Shown here: in pieces, positions 48,430 to 61,014 of the stretch
How the letters are laid out: each line of letters begins with the position of its first letter
Numbering within the stretch: position 1 is the first letter of the stretch
Assembly: GCA_964463255.1 (NCBI GenBank)
Contig: CAYXBC010000028.1
Location: 1-64,000 of the forward strand
Reading direction: 5' to 3'
From: CAJBLF01 sp964463255
GTDB taxonomy: Bacteria > Patescibacteriota > Gracilibacteria > Absconditabacterales > Absconditicoccaceae
Length of the DNA: 64,000 nucleotides
Program-made: the position numbers and the translations under genes
The notes under the pieces: generated by a model
The model's database searches: none
What the model was told of the DNA's origin: nothing
What the model saw: only the letters and a program-made list of their open reading frames with translations

Positions 48430-51210
48430 ATGTCGATATTTGATGCTTATGATGAATTAGCGCAATGAGTGGTGAGAAGTACCTATGATCTGGCAGAGAA
48501 ACAGCATAATAATCCAGTAGATGTAGCGCATCTTTTTTTTGTATTGATGAATCAGGCCAACAACAGGATTGCAGAGGTGCTCAAACAAGGATGAGGAGAT
48601 CTGACCTCCATCAAAGAGATGACCAAAAAATCATTAATCTGAATGCTTTCCATCCAGGATAATTTTTCGATATCGCCCGAATTGAACGATATATTTGTCC
48701 AGGCAAACGACATCACCAAGACGATGTGAGATAAGACAGTCAGTATCTATCATATCTTTCTTTCATTACTCAAGTCAAACAATGCTATAAGTAAAAAGCT
48801 CAATGAACAATGAATCACTTTTGAGAAAATGCAGTCACTAATTGCTCAGATGCCAAAATCCAAAGTGCAGAGCGACAAAGACAATACGATGCCAGATACC
48901 ATAGATGCTGCTACCGAGAAGTTAGATAAGTATGCCGAAGATCTTACGGATCTTGCAAGACAAGGAAAACTCAAAGAAGTGATAGGGAGAGAAAAAGATC
49001 TAGCAAAACTGATCCAAATACTCTGTAGACAGGAAAAGAATAATGCACTCATCCTTGGAGAGTCATGAGTCGGGAAGACAGCATTAGCAGAACTCTTGGC
49101 ACAGAAAATTGTCGCCTGAGAAGTACCAGAATCACTCAAAGACAAACAGATCCTCAGGATAAATCTCTGATCATTGATTTCATGAACCAAGTTCAGAGGT
49201 GAGTTTGAAGAGAAAATTTCCCATATCATCAAGACCGTCAAAGCATCGCAGGGGAAGATTATACTCTTTATCGACGAATTTCACAATATCGCATGAGCCG
49301 GCAAGACAGAATGATCTATGGGGCTTTCAGAGATGCTTCTTCCAGAGTTATCAAGCGGAAATATGCAAGTGATAGGAGCGACGACGACAAGCAAATATCT
49401 TCAGATTATAGAAAAAGATGCAGGACTAGCAAGAAGACTGGAAAATATCACACTTGAAGAACCAAATATCCAAGACAGTATCACCATACTCAGATGAAGA
49501 GAAGAAAATTTTGAAAAACATCATGGGGTAATTATCTATGATACTGCACTTGTCGCAGCGGTGGAGCTAAGTGATAGATATATCACTGATCGCAAATTGC
49601 CGGACAAAGCTATAAATATCCTTGATCAAGCTGCTACCAAAGTGAAGATAATGATGACATCAATACCATCTGAGGTTACAGATATTAAGATAAAAATCTC
49701 AAGAATCACCAAAGAGAAAGACTCTCTAGCACAAGAGATTGCGACGACGACAGATCCCTTCATCAAACAAGAATCTACGAAAAAAAGAGAAATGATTGTG
49801 GAAGAAATCACAAAGCTTACCGCAGAATATACGAGCAAAAAATCAGATTGGGAACAGATGAAGAAATTATTTGAAGAAAATAAATCATTAGAAAAAGAAG
49901 TACAAAACAAAGAAGCTCAGGTTGATGCACCCAAGTCCGATGCTAATCCTAAAGAAGCTACAGAGACAGCTACATCAGAATTGGTGGATCTCCAGAACAA
50001 AATCACCACAAATAAAACGCAGATAGTGGCACTACAAAGCAAATCATGATTACGTATCAAGGATATAGTTGAGAGAGAAGATATAGCTCAAGCAGTTTCT
50101 GAGAAGACATGAATTCCATTAACCAAGATGATAGATAATGAAGCACAGAAATTGGCGAATCTGGAGGAGTACCTTGCTACCAAAGTCATTGGTCAAGATG
50201 AAGCGATAGCTGCCATAAGCAACGCCATCAGGCGCGCGAGAATTGGGCTCAAAGATCCCAAGAAACCGATATGATCATTTATTTTCCTATGACCTACATG
50301 AGTAGGAAAGACTGAACTTGCCAAAGCGCTAGCAGCATTCCTATTCTTCGATAAAAGAGCTATGGTGAGGATAGATATGTCCGAATATATGGAAAAACAG
50401 TCAGTATCTAGGTTGATAGGTTCCGATCCATGATTGATAGGATATGAGGAATGAGGACAATTGACAGAAGCAATCAGAAGGAAACCATATGCAGTAGTAC
50501 TGCTCGATGAGATAGAAAAAGCGCATCCTGATGTCTTCAATATTCTGCTCCAAGTATTGGATGATGGAAGATTGACGGATGGACAATGAAAGACCGTGGA
50601 TTTCAAAAACACCATCATTATCATGACAAGCAATCTCTGATCGAGTCTGATCATGGACAAATTACAGTGAACTGCAGATAGTCTCTGAGACCTATATCCT
50701 ACCCAAGATAGTGAGAAGAAAATAGATGAAAAAATGGAAAATCAAGAAACAAACCACAAGAGAAATCGTAGACCTAAAAAGAAAAACAAAGAAATATCCG
50801 ATAAGAAACCAGATGCCCAAGATACCCAAAGAGAGGAGCTGAAGGAAGAATTGCAGCCGGTGCTGAGGGAATTTTTCCGTCCAGAATTTCTCAATAGGGT
50901 GGATGAAAATATCGTATTCAATCCTATAACTCCTGAGATGCTCAAGAATATCTTTGAAATCAAAATCAAGGAACAAACGGAATTGGTCTATGCGACCAAC
51001 AAGATTACCTTGAGTTTTACCGATACAGCAAAGAATTATCTGGCCAAGAAATGATGGGATCCTGCCAACGGAGCGCGTCCTATCGACAGGGCATTGCAAA
51101 AATTTCTTATCAATCCGCTTGCAAAAGAGATTGTCGCAGGAAAGTATCAACCAGGAACTGTCATCAAAATAGACATCGAAAATGATAAGATAGTATGCAA
51201 AGACGCATAA
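48430..51210 (+). CDS. ClpB/ClpC-type AAA+ unfoldase
   Basis: 926 aa. It has an N-terminal Clp repeat domain (about 1-140), AAA-1 with GESGVGKT and ILFIDEFHNI, a long coiled-coil middle region (about 400-560), and AAA-2 with GPTGVGKTE and VLLDEIEKAHPDV. P-loop glycines are TGA codons; by my count close to half of all glycines in this gene are. A basic insertion of about 45 residues (NHKRNRRPKKKNKE) interrupts AAA-2 before the conserved RPEFLNR. The middle region is the position of the ClpB M-domain but differs in sequence. It unfolds or disaggregates proteins with ATP. ClpB versus ClpC cannot be settled by eye. Confidence 0.9.
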
Positions 51211-51246
51211 ATACTATCATCGCAATGATATCGCATACATACAAAG

Positions 51247-51278
51247 ACAGGAGCGCTACGGTTGCTCTTGTTTTTTTA
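51247..51278 (+). terminator. Terminator of the ClpB-like gene
   Basis: ACAGGAGC and GCTCTTGT pair with one mismatch, followed by seven T residues. Confidence 0.6.
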
Positions 51279-51321
51279 TAAGGGCTACATATATTCAGCA
51301 TGTTTTATTCTATCATGAAAC

Positions 51322-51792
51322 ATGATGAACGAAGAATATATGAGAGAGGCAATCAAACTTTCGCAGGAACAGATGCAGAAAAATGCATGATGACCATTTG
51401 GCGCAGTTATCGTCAAGGACGGTAAGATTATCGGAAGATGACGGAATCAAGTGACATCAAGCAACGATCCTACCGCACATGGCGAAGTAGTAGCGATCCG
51501 TGATGCCTGCAAGAATCTATCCACGTTTGATTTACATGATTGTGAGATATATACTTCGTGCGAACCTTGCCCTATGTGTTATGGAGCTATCTCACGAGCG
51601 AGGATCAAGAAGATCTGGTATGCAAATACGGAACATGATGCTGCCCAGATAGGATTCGACGATAGTGCATTCCATGAGGATATCAAAAAACAGTTCACAC
51701 AAAGGAACATTCCTGTAGAGCAATTACTCCATGATGAAGCATTGCAAGTTTTCAAAGCATGGACAGAGAAGAGTGATAAAATTGCATATTAA
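51322..51792 (+). CDS. Guanine-deaminase-like zinc deaminase
   Basis: 156 aa. TSCEPCPMCYGAISRARIKK and the preceding DPTAHGEVVAIRDACK align closely with B. subtilis guanine deaminase, including the DDSAFHED tail. The zinc ligands are H53 and the two cysteines of PCPMC; E55 is the catalytic acid. The usual HAE is HGE here (codon GGC, one base from Ala). It would turn guanine into xanthine, although related tRNA adenosine deaminases cannot be fully excluded. TGA codons at three places. Confidence 0.85.
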
Positions 51793-51809
51793 GACAATCA
51801 CTGATTTCA

Positions 51810-51930
51810 CATCCCGGCAGTCGCCTCATTCCAGGTCTAAGGTTTGGAGGAGGGAATCCATACCAAGAAAACCTTGCCTAACGGCAGGCAGGATGGATTC
51901 CGGCCGCAACGCTTGGCGCCGGAATGAGGA
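51810..51930. repeat. Dispersed repeat region with CCGGAATGAG copy 2
   Basis: It contains CCTTGCCTAACGGCAGGCAG, related to the CCTGCCTG...CAGGCAGG hairpins at 29530 and 37243, followed by ATGGATTCCGGCCGCAACG and CCGGAATGAG, matching 38232-38268 in reverse complement. No gene is seen between 51793 and 52014. Confidence 0.55.
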
Positions 51931-52014
51931 CTATGGAATGCAACACCTGATGCCTGATGCCCGATCCCTGATGCCCAATTCCTAATGTTTCTTTAATTTA
52001 CTGAGCACCTATCT

Positions 52015-53229
52015 ATGAATAAAAAAGACTTCCCGGTTTTCAAAAACAATCCCTGACTCATTTTCTTGGATAATGCTGCTTCGACCCAGAAGCCGCAATA
52101 CGTCATCGACGGCGTCTCTGAGTTCGTCGCTTCTTCTTACGCAAATATCCACAGAGGATTATATTCGCTTTCTGAAAGATCTGAGGAAGCATATCATCAT
52201 TCCAAGGAGCTGGTAGGGGAGCTGATCAACTGCAAACCGAGCGAAATTATCTATAGCTACAATTCTACCTACGGAATCAACCTGATTGCTCAGTCATTAG
52301 TCGTGAGTGATATCCTCAAGGCAGGAGATACAGTTCTGCTCTGAATTCGAGAGCATCATGCAAATATTTTACCATGGCAAATATTAGCCCAAAGAAAAGG
52401 ATTTACGATAGAATTTTTCAATATCGACGACGAATATGAGATCGATCGAAATGATTTTGATCAGAAATATAGTGATAAAGTGAAAGTAGTTTCTATAGGT
52501 CATGTATCCAATGTCACCGGAAAGATCTACGATGTCAAAAAGATAAAATCCAAACTTCGTGATGACACATTCTTTCTTGTGGATGGTTCGCAATCCGTGC
52601 CAAACTTTCCCGTCGATGTACAGGATATCGGCTGCGATTGTCTGGTATTCACCGGACACAAGATGATGGCGTATACAGGGCTCTGAGTCATCTACCTCAA
52701 GAAAGCATGGATCAAGACGCTGGTGCCTATCATCCGTGGATGAGGTACGATAGAAGATGTAAGCACGGAAGGACATACCTTATTGGCAAACGCAGACAAA
52801 TTCGAGGCAGGTACGCCGAATATCATAGGAGCAGTAAGCATGCTCAAGGCATTGGAATATATCAAGTCCATTGGTGGCATGCAAAAAATCCGGGAGCACG
52901 AACAGAAACTCGTAAAATTATGTCTGGAAGGATTCAAAAAATACCAAGATAAAGTAGAGGTCATCGGACCACTCACGATGGACAGGTCTGCCTGACCGGT
53001 AGGCAGAGTAGCGGTATTTTCTTTCATACTTTCCAATAACGCTAATTTCAACAATGTCGGAGAGACCTTCGCTGCACAAAATATAGCGGTCCGTTGTGGT
53101 GGTCACTGTGCGTATCCGCTCCATAAACATTTCAAGAAACCATGAACCTGCAGGATGAGTGGATATGTGTACAACGATGAACAAGATATACAAGCGTTTT
53201 TCGAGGTTCTTGGAAAACTAGTAAAATAA
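52015..53229 (+). CDS. sufS: SufS-type cysteine desulphurase
   Basis: 404 aa with several TGA codons. FLDNAASTQKP near the start, the PLP lysine in FTGHKMMAYTGLG (about residue 225) and the active-site cysteine in RCGGHCAYPL place it in the SufS/CsdA class. It removes sulphur from cysteine for iron-sulphur cluster building. The other suf genes are not adjacent; only a SufT-like gene exists at 17.9 kb. The start is the ATG giving the standard NKKDFPVF opening. Confidence 0.92.
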
Positions 53230-53285
53230 ACTTTTATGATAAGCTCGCTGTACTCACGTTATTAATCACCAATTACAGATAAATC

Positions 53286-53301
53286 AGATCCCGAAGGGAT
53301 A
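53286..53301. repeat. Short palindromic repeat ATCCCGAAGGGAT
   Basis: ATCCC and GGGAT pair around GAA. A variant lies at about 26349-26361. Both sit in stretches reading AAATCA(C/G)ATCCC. Confidence 0.45.
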
Positions 53302-53317
53302 AATTACTATATATGTC

Positions 53318-53350
53318 AAGCCTTCCTACCGTACAGGAAGGCTTTTTTTT
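53318..53350 (+). terminator. Terminator of sufS
   Basis: AAGCCTTCCT and AGGAAGGCTT form a long perfect stem, followed by eight or more T residues. The flanks (TATGTCAAG before, GTAAAAAAACAGAG after) match those of the terminator at 55673. Confidence 0.8.
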
Positions 53351-53419
53351 GTAAAAAAACAGAGTTACGGATATACTTACTATAAGTAGTTTATGACCTT
53401 TAGATTGTAGAAAAATACC

Positions 53420-55087
53420 ATGACTCCAACAGGAAAAAACGTTGAGGCATTACAGACTCAAGTAGATCAGGTAAAAGCTGCTCTTGATGTGCTCAAAAAT
53501 GAAACCAATGAAGCGCTCAAAAAGGCCAAGATTGAAGAAGCTGCAGTAAAGGTGAAAGCAACAAAAGAAGCGATTACAAAAGAAATTGTAGCACTCAAGT
53601 GACGTACAGATACTACCTCAATAGAAAATAAAGCTAAGTTTGAAAAAATGTTTGCAACATTGGAAACATTGGAGACTTCAAATACCGATCTTGCAGCACT
53701 CAAGACAGAGGTAAATAGAAATTGGATTCAGAGGCAGCGAGATGGGGTGACAAGCAAAGAAGAACGAAAAGCCAATACATGAGCAAATATTTTACGTGTA
53801 GCATGATGAATAGGAGTAGTTGCTTTGGCGTGGAAATGAATAAAATCGCTCTTTGGCATAGGAAAAGAGAAAAATGATGAAAAAGATGACGATAAAAAAG
53901 AGGAAAAAACAGAAAAGAAACCACGGTGGAAGAAAGCGTTGCTGTGGTGATGATGACTGCTTGGATGAACTCTTGTACGAAAAAACTGGGATAAAATAAA
54001 AGAATTCCTCTGATTGTGAAATGCACTAAGTTTCGAGGACTCTCTTATACAAGCAGAAGCCGAACTTTGAAATATATCAGAATCAGATGAAATAAATCAT
54101 GGAAGAATTACCTATGAAGAGTCAAATAAGCAGATAAAATCGTATAATGGTGTATGAACTGCTATTGATAAATGAGGCTGGTTCAGTGCAAAAAAGATAG
54201 AATGATTGGATATAAAATTTTCTGATTATAAACAACTTATCCATGCAGCAAATCTGACAAATTATATCAAACAAAAATATACCTGAAGATGTAAATCTGA
54301 TACGCCATTTTATACAAACACGCTTACATGAGATATCTATATCAAGATCAAAGATGGAGATGGTAAGGAAAAAGAACAGGAGATTATCAGTGGAGGGATA
54401 TTTTCGACGTTAGCAAAGATCTGTCCTGATGTATTAAATTGAATATTTACCGACACCAAAAATAAAGAAAAATTCTTAGCATATCTCAACAAACAAGGGC
54501 TATGGAAAGAATGAACTATAGAACCACCTGATCCCAAAGGAGATAAGATACAAAAAACCATGAACGATGTTCGAAAAGAGATCAATGATACGCCAACTGA
54601 CTTTGACCCAATAGGAAAGGAGAGAGGACAAATAATTACCGTACCTGGAAATGCTGAAAAAACGGAATATACAATACAAAGCCGGTGAAATAGGAAACAA
54701 GAAACTAAAATAAAGATGGAAGCTGATTCGGAGGGAAATATCATATCGTGAAAAATTGATGGGGTAAACGTTACATTTACTACAGTAAAAGAATTATTGA
54801 GAACCGCGAATTTAGTGAATAAACTAAAATATCAATATCATGTTGTGACACCATTGTTACTATGACCAAACGAAAAAGCATTTTATCGGACCAGTTCATT
54901 TGGGGTAGTATGATGACATCCGTGAATATATGTAGATAATGCGACAGTATGGACTTTGGATGATAGAGTCATAAAAAAAGAAACATTGGAGAGTGTATTC
55001 CCTACGGTATTGATAAACAAAGAGGTAGTTATTGCCTATATAAATGGATTGAAAGATGAGACCGGTAAATGATTATGGGAAAAATAA
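53420..55087 (+). CDS. Coiled-coil membrane protein, short paralog of the giant protein
   Basis: 555 aa, open only if about 25 TGA codons are sense. Residues 1-60 form a coiled coil (QTQVDQVKAALDVLKNETNE). A first membrane helix (about 118-135, GGIGVVALAWKGIKSLF) and a second (KALLWGGLLGGTLV) flank an extremely charged linker (KDDDKKEEKTEKKPRWKK). The C-terminal 380 residues form a mixed, mostly soluble domain. The coiled coil and the linker plus second helix match the 1737-aa protein downstream. No known family recognised. Confidence 0.75.
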
Positions 55088-55124
55088 TACTCCAAGGGAC
55101 TATTTATCTTGTAAGCATATCATC

Positions 55125-55643
55125 ATGGAAAAAGAAGAGCTAAAGGAAAGTACAGAGGTAGATGAACAGGAAAAAATCGAGCTATTAGAAACATTGGAAA
55201 AAGCGAAATCGACACAGGAACGTGTAGAATTATTCGGGAAAGTAATGGATACCTATGGGGTGGATGCGTTAGTCTCGCTCATACCGGAATTAGGTGATGC
55301 ATGATCAAGTATTGCGTCGTCATTATATCTTTTGGCTGAAGCAAAAAGGATGTGATTTTCGATACGGGAATATTTGAAAATAGTAGGATATCAGTCAGCT
55401 GATGCACTAATATGAGCGGTTCCGGTGATTGGTGATATAGCTGATTATTTTTTCAAAGCAAATAAACGATCAGCTAAAATCTTTGCCAAACATTTTGAAA
55501 GATTAAAAAAAGAAGCATATAAGAAATGAGTCTCTCAAGAAGAGATAAATGCTATAGAAAATAATAACAATAAATTTATCGAAATAATAAAAAAACAGCT
55601 AATACTGCATAAAAAAGTGAAGAAATATATATCTAAAAAATAA
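55125..55643 (+). CDS. DUF4112 membrane protein
   Basis: 172 aa. YGVDALVSLIPELGDA followed by SADALIGAVPVIGDIADYFF matches DUF4112, which has two repeated hydrophobic hairpins of the form DALIGxIPxxGD. The N-terminal 50 residues are acidic and helical. Several TGA glycines. It lies 37 nt after the coiled-coil gene and before a terminator, so the two are co-transcribed. The family's function is unknown. Confidence 0.8.
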
Positions 55644-55672
55644 GTACATAAGATTGTGTTGATATGTCAAGA

Positions 55673-55701
55673 AACACTCGTCATAAGGAGGGTGTTTTTT
55701 T
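55673..55701 (+). terminator. Terminator after the DUF4112 gene
   Basis: ACACTC and GAGGGTGT pair around GTCATAAG, followed by seven T residues. Confidence 0.6.
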
Positions 55702-55718
55702 GTAAAAAACACAGAGAA

Positions 55719-55746
55719 GGAATATACTATGTATGTAGTATATTCC
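55719..55746. promoter_or_regulatory. 28-bp palindrome, likely operator of the giant gene
   Basis: GGAATATACTA and TAGTATATTCC are perfect 11-bp inverted repeats around TGTATG, 24 nt upstream of the ATG at 55770. The equivalent place before the shorter paralog (about 53375-53400) has a degenerate version (GGATATACTTA...TAAGTAG). The T-run of a terminator is missing, so a regulator site overlapping the promoter is likely. Confidence 0.55.
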
Positions 55747-55769
55747 AATTTATTCGATAGTAGCGACGT

Positions 55770-58700
55770 ATGACAAATATCGAGATACTAAAGGCTCAAG
55801 TAGATCAAGTAAAAACTGATCTTGATTTGCTCAAAACAGAAACTAATGAGGCATCCAGAAAATCCAAAGCTGAATTAGCTGCAGACAAAGTAAAAAACGC
55901 TAAAGAGGAAATTACCAAAAGACTTGAAGCACTCAAGTGATTTACTGATGCGAAGTCATTGGCTGATATAGGCAGACTTGAAACAATGCTGAAGACATTA
56001 GAGAACTCAAGCAATGCGCTCGATCAACTAAAAAATTCCGTGGTGACACCGATAGAAGCTCCTAAGCCGAAAGAGACCGTCGATAATACGGCAGATCTTA
56101 CGAATATTACCAACGGTATCGCTGGATTGAAAGCATTGGTGACAGAACTACAGACTATCATAGATGAATATATTAAACAGAAAAGCACGATGAATGAGGT
56201 ACAGAAGACCGCGAAAGAGCAAGAGATAGCCCAAAAGAAAATAGCAATCGAAGCCAAGAGAAAAGAGGTGCAGGAAATAATTGACAGGATCAGAAAAGGA
56301 CGGAAGGATTTCAAGATGGATACTATCACTGATGCCGATATGAAAAAAGCGATGACAGAACAAAAAAACAAGGAAGAAACATCACTTGCAAACTACGAAA
56401 ACGAACTCAAGGCGATAAATACGCCGGTTTCCTGATTTTGGGAAAAAGTGAAGAACGGGGCTGAGAAAGCATGGGAACGAGGAAAAGAGAATCCCGGCAA
56501 AGCCATCGCGGTGACTGCGGGAATAGGGTTGCTGGTATGGTGAATTTCAAAGTTATTCGGGAAAAAGAAAAAAGAAAAATCTGAAGAAGGAGAAAAGGAA
56601 GAAAAGAAACCACGGTGGAAGAAAGCATTGATGTGGGTATGAATAGGTACATGATGACTTCTGATTCGAAAAAACCGAGATAGTATAAAGAATTGGTTTA
56701 ATGGATTATTCAGTAAAGAAACACCTTCTAATTGACCAGATATATCTAGCGAATTCAATACATTACCAGAGAATGAAAAAGAAGAATATCGTGCGACATC
56801 AGAGAGTGTCGATGAATTTTCCAAAACAAATATTGATATAAATACGGTAGTGAGTTTCTCAGAAAATGAACAAGAGAATAAAGAGAGAAAGGCGAGTATT
56901 ATCCATTGATTAGATAAAGAAGCAGAAAATCTACAAGCATTTACCAGCAACAGTACGCTTGATTATATATCATGAGAGACGACTGATGGTCCGATTGAAA
57001 GTATTATGAATTGGAGTAAAGATAAAATGCACAAATTATTACTGCCTTTTTTATCGGGGTTGGAATCATTCAAACCATTCGGTGCAGAATTTATTTCTCA
57101 TCCTGCAGAGACATTGGAAAACTGGCTAAAATGAGGGGAAGCGTGAGAACGCAAAAGGATACTCTCATTATATTATAGGGAATACATGAATATCATCAAT
57201 TATGCAGTAGAGAAGAAAAAAATATTGGAAGAAAAACTCGCAAAACAAGAGGTGATGAAAATAAGGATAAACGAAGAACCGACAGAAAAAGAACAAGAGG
57301 CTATCGAAGATTTATTGGATAATGATGAACGAAGGAAATGAAAATTAGATTCATTTTTCAAAAGCCATAAATTGAAAGATTTGCCGGCACTCTGTAAAGA
57401 ATATGGTATAGAGACATCTGAGGTTTCAAAAGATACGCAAGAGCTATTGACGAGTATTCAGGAAGAGAAGGATGATATCCTACAGAAAGATGATGATGGA
57501 GAAACGGTATTTTCCAGAGCAGAAACAGATCTAGCAGACGGATCATTAGAGAATGATTCCAAAGCCGAACTAGATAAGACATGCAAAGAGTTGTTGGACA
57601 TAGAATTTTGAGACAATAGCAAATCGTTATTTGGTGCATATACACATCTAATCACTGATATTTTTAGGGGCAATAAGGAACTCACGGATAGTTTTATGGA
57701 AAAGACGAAGTTGAAAGAAGTTAGCGAAGAGTTTAAGGCGAATCTGGAATGATACAGAGCAAAGATCAAAGCATGAACGTTTTCAGCCGAAGATCTAAAG
57801 AATATGAAGAATCAGACAGAAACATATCTCAATGCCAAAAAACAGTATGAGATTACGATGAAAAATATCGATAATATGTCAGATGGGGTAAATATTAATC
57901 GATGAAAAATTTTAAGTCTTCCTTTAGATGCTATCAAAGATATCGGGAAAGCAATAGGTACATGAAAGACCAATTCGCGACGAGAAAGGATTGGATATGG
58001 ATTGTGATGATGCTATGTCCTAGGACAGACATTATACATATGATCAAAGATTATTCCATGATGAACGTTGGTGTGACAGGCAGCAAGGATGTGAGCATGG
58101 TGAATAGGGAAAGTTTGAATTAAGATAGGTAAATTACCGATAACAGTAGCAGAATCGTGATTGAAATTACTTACCTGAAGAACACATCTTACCAGCTGGT
58201 GACGAAGCAGATATCTGAAAGGCGCTAGTCATCTAAACGATTTGGAAAAAGCTGATGTATTGAAATATGCATTCCTAAATGGAGAGATGTCTGAAAGTTG
58301 AGTACTTAGTGTTGCTAGAAAGTTGAAGATAGCTTCCAGTTCATGAGGTCGTATAAATAGTATCGATGAGATACTGAGTAAATGGTGATTAAGTGATCCC
58401 AAACAAGTTGAACTGTTCAAAAAATATAGAAAAAACAAGAATATAAGGGAACTTCTTATAAAGAAATCTCCTATAAATAATCTCAGACTATCCGATAAGA
58501 TAAAATATACATTCAATGATAAAATATTGAAATTAGAGATGGGATTCAATCCTGATAATTTCACCAAACTCCAAAAGATAGAAGAGAATATCAAAACCTT
58601 GTGAGTATGAACCAAGGAAAAGCTTTTCTGGGAATCATTTATGCAAAACACAAAAACACTAGACAAGGTAGATGAATTGATGCACAACCCAAACCTTACA

Positions 58701-60983
58701 TGATTGATTGCGGAAATAGGAGCTACCAGTGATGATTATGCTAGAGTATCAAAAATATTAGCAAAAGAATTTCATACCTTTTCATCATTAGATGAATTTG
58801 AAGAATACCTAAAGTTCTTAAAAAATAACAAAGCAACTATCACAAACACAACAACATTTATGAGAAACAGTATCTGAAAACGATCTACAATTAAAACAAT
58901 GGATGCTGCAGCTCAATCAAAATATATAGAGACAGCAAAACTCAATACATCGTTTCTTGATAGACGCATCAATGGGATGAAAGAGAATTTCAAAAAATCT
59001 GCAGAGACATTAAAAAATCTTATAAAGAATAAAAGGACTCCCTACCCTGCATCGGTCGAATCGGTGGCTAACGGACTAGAAAATATAGCAACAACTGATA
59101 ATGAAATACTTGCTGCTATGCAAGCTGCTCCAGAAATTGGAGAGTGAGGGTGGTTAGTGAAAATGAGCAAAAACAAACAATTGATGCAGGAAATTATGCC
59201 CTTGTTCAAAAATAAGGAATTTGTGAAAGAAATCGCTCAAGCGAAAAATACTGAATCCATAAAAGCAGTCTTTGAAAAATTCGGAAAAAAACTTCCAGAT
59301 ACTATACCAGAAGAATTTGTAAACTCATTGGCAAAGACAAAAAGCACAAAAAAAATTACTGATACTATGAAATATATCGAAAAATATGAAGAATTGACGA
59401 AAATCCAAAAAATACTTAAAGCGCCAGGAATGAAATATGCAAGCAGAGTATTTGGAAGGGCATTGAGTATTGTTGGTTTTGGTTTCGGTGCATATACTGC
59501 AGTAGGTAAATTCAATGAAGCTACCGAAATAGCAAAGACAAACCAGGAAAGAGCGGCGGTAAAAAAAGCTGATGCATGGTTTGAATCAGGGTATGCAGTA
59601 GTAGCAGGTGTAGAAGCTCTATGAGCTTTTGGTGCTTTGGCTGGTATAGAAAGTGTATGTGCTTTCGTACCTGGTGTGTGATGGATTGTAGGTGGAGTAA
59701 TCCTCGGTGTAAGTTATTTTGCCAAAGAGGTAATCTTCGAAACATTGGATAAATATAATAAGAATTACAAAGATCTTCTTGGTCAAGCTCCATTGCTAAT
59801 AAGAGAACATATTATAAGTACGATACTGTGAGGTGCAAAGGAAGATCGTAGTTTCGGTGATTGGACGGTAGGAATATTCAAGAATATGGAACATCTATCA
59901 AAAAAAACCTGATCCGAAGGAATCAAAGCATTGCTCTATACAGAGGAATGGAAACAGAATCAATTAGCTATGATAGATATCAATGATACGCAGTTGATGG
60001 ATAAATTAGAAAAGGAGAATCCGCCTATCACACGTACACAAGTAGCTGAAGCAGTAAATCAAGTAGAGAAAAATGTAAAAGCAAGATATGACTATCTGGC
60101 GAAAAGATGCGGTGTATATACCGTAGATGGCGTGCAATATGTCGACCTAAAAAAAATTATATCTCCAGATGCAATAAAAAACTGAATATGATTGCATGCA
60201 CTAGATAAATTACTGATAGAGTCTCAATACGGTATTGCTAATCCAGAAACATTTGGTGATCCACAAAAGATTGAACAGCAACAAAAAACAACCAAAGAGA
60301 CATTAGATAAAGAGCAAGAAAAATTCAAAACATTAGAATCGTTGTGTATAAAAGATCCTATATCTATGTTGTATATCTATCGTTATATCAATGAATATAG
60401 GCAACATCTACAGCAATTCGGATTTGATGAGTCAGGGGAAAATAGAGAACCAGCATATGAAGCTATTGTCAAAAATATGGAATATTTTGACACGTATATG
60501 GGATACAAGATTATGGAAGAGGGAATAGAGGTAAATGCGTATAGTTCATCATTCCTTGCTCCGAATTTTGTCATTCTAAGGGATTTCTTTGTTTCATACA
60601 AATTAGAACAACAGATTTCCGATAAAGAATTGTATAATTCCACATCAAAATTACAGACCATACTCTATAGGATTGCGACTGAAGTAGTATGAGCAAAAAT
60701 AAATAATTCCATGGATGATATCAAAAACATCTTCAATGAAACCAATGAAAAAGCATACGGAATATATTTCCATGATAATAAATTAGATATCAACGGAAAT
60801 TATTTCGCTGACACGGAATATATGTGAACCGATATTGCAACCATAAAAAAGATAAGAGCGGATATTGTAGAGCAAGTCAAAGATAATGATCTAATTGATA
60901 TCTGAACAGGAGATACATATCTCAATAAAGAGATAGGCAATGCCTATATTAGGATTATTGACCAAGAAGTTGCAAGAACATAA
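55770..60983 (+). CDS. Giant coiled-coil membrane protein, 1737 aa
   Basis: A single frame of 1738 codons to TAA, interrupted only by TGA (dozens). N-terminal coiled coil (KAQVDQVKTDLDLLKTETNE) and a second coil near 120-220; a membrane hairpin (about 235-300) around the linker KKEKSEEGEKEEKKPRWKK, as in the 555-aa paralog; then about 1000 residues of helical, charged sequence; a Gly-rich patch near 730; and another hydrophobic hairpin near 1270-1330 (GVEALGAFGALAGIESVCAF, then VPGVGGIVGGVILGVSYF). No catalytic motif recognised. It is the largest gene in the window. It could be a scaffold or effector of an envelope machine together with the M23 peptidase encoded next. Confidence 0.8.
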
Positions 60984-61014
60984 TAATCTATTATTTTATC
61001 ATTAATGAGTTCCT

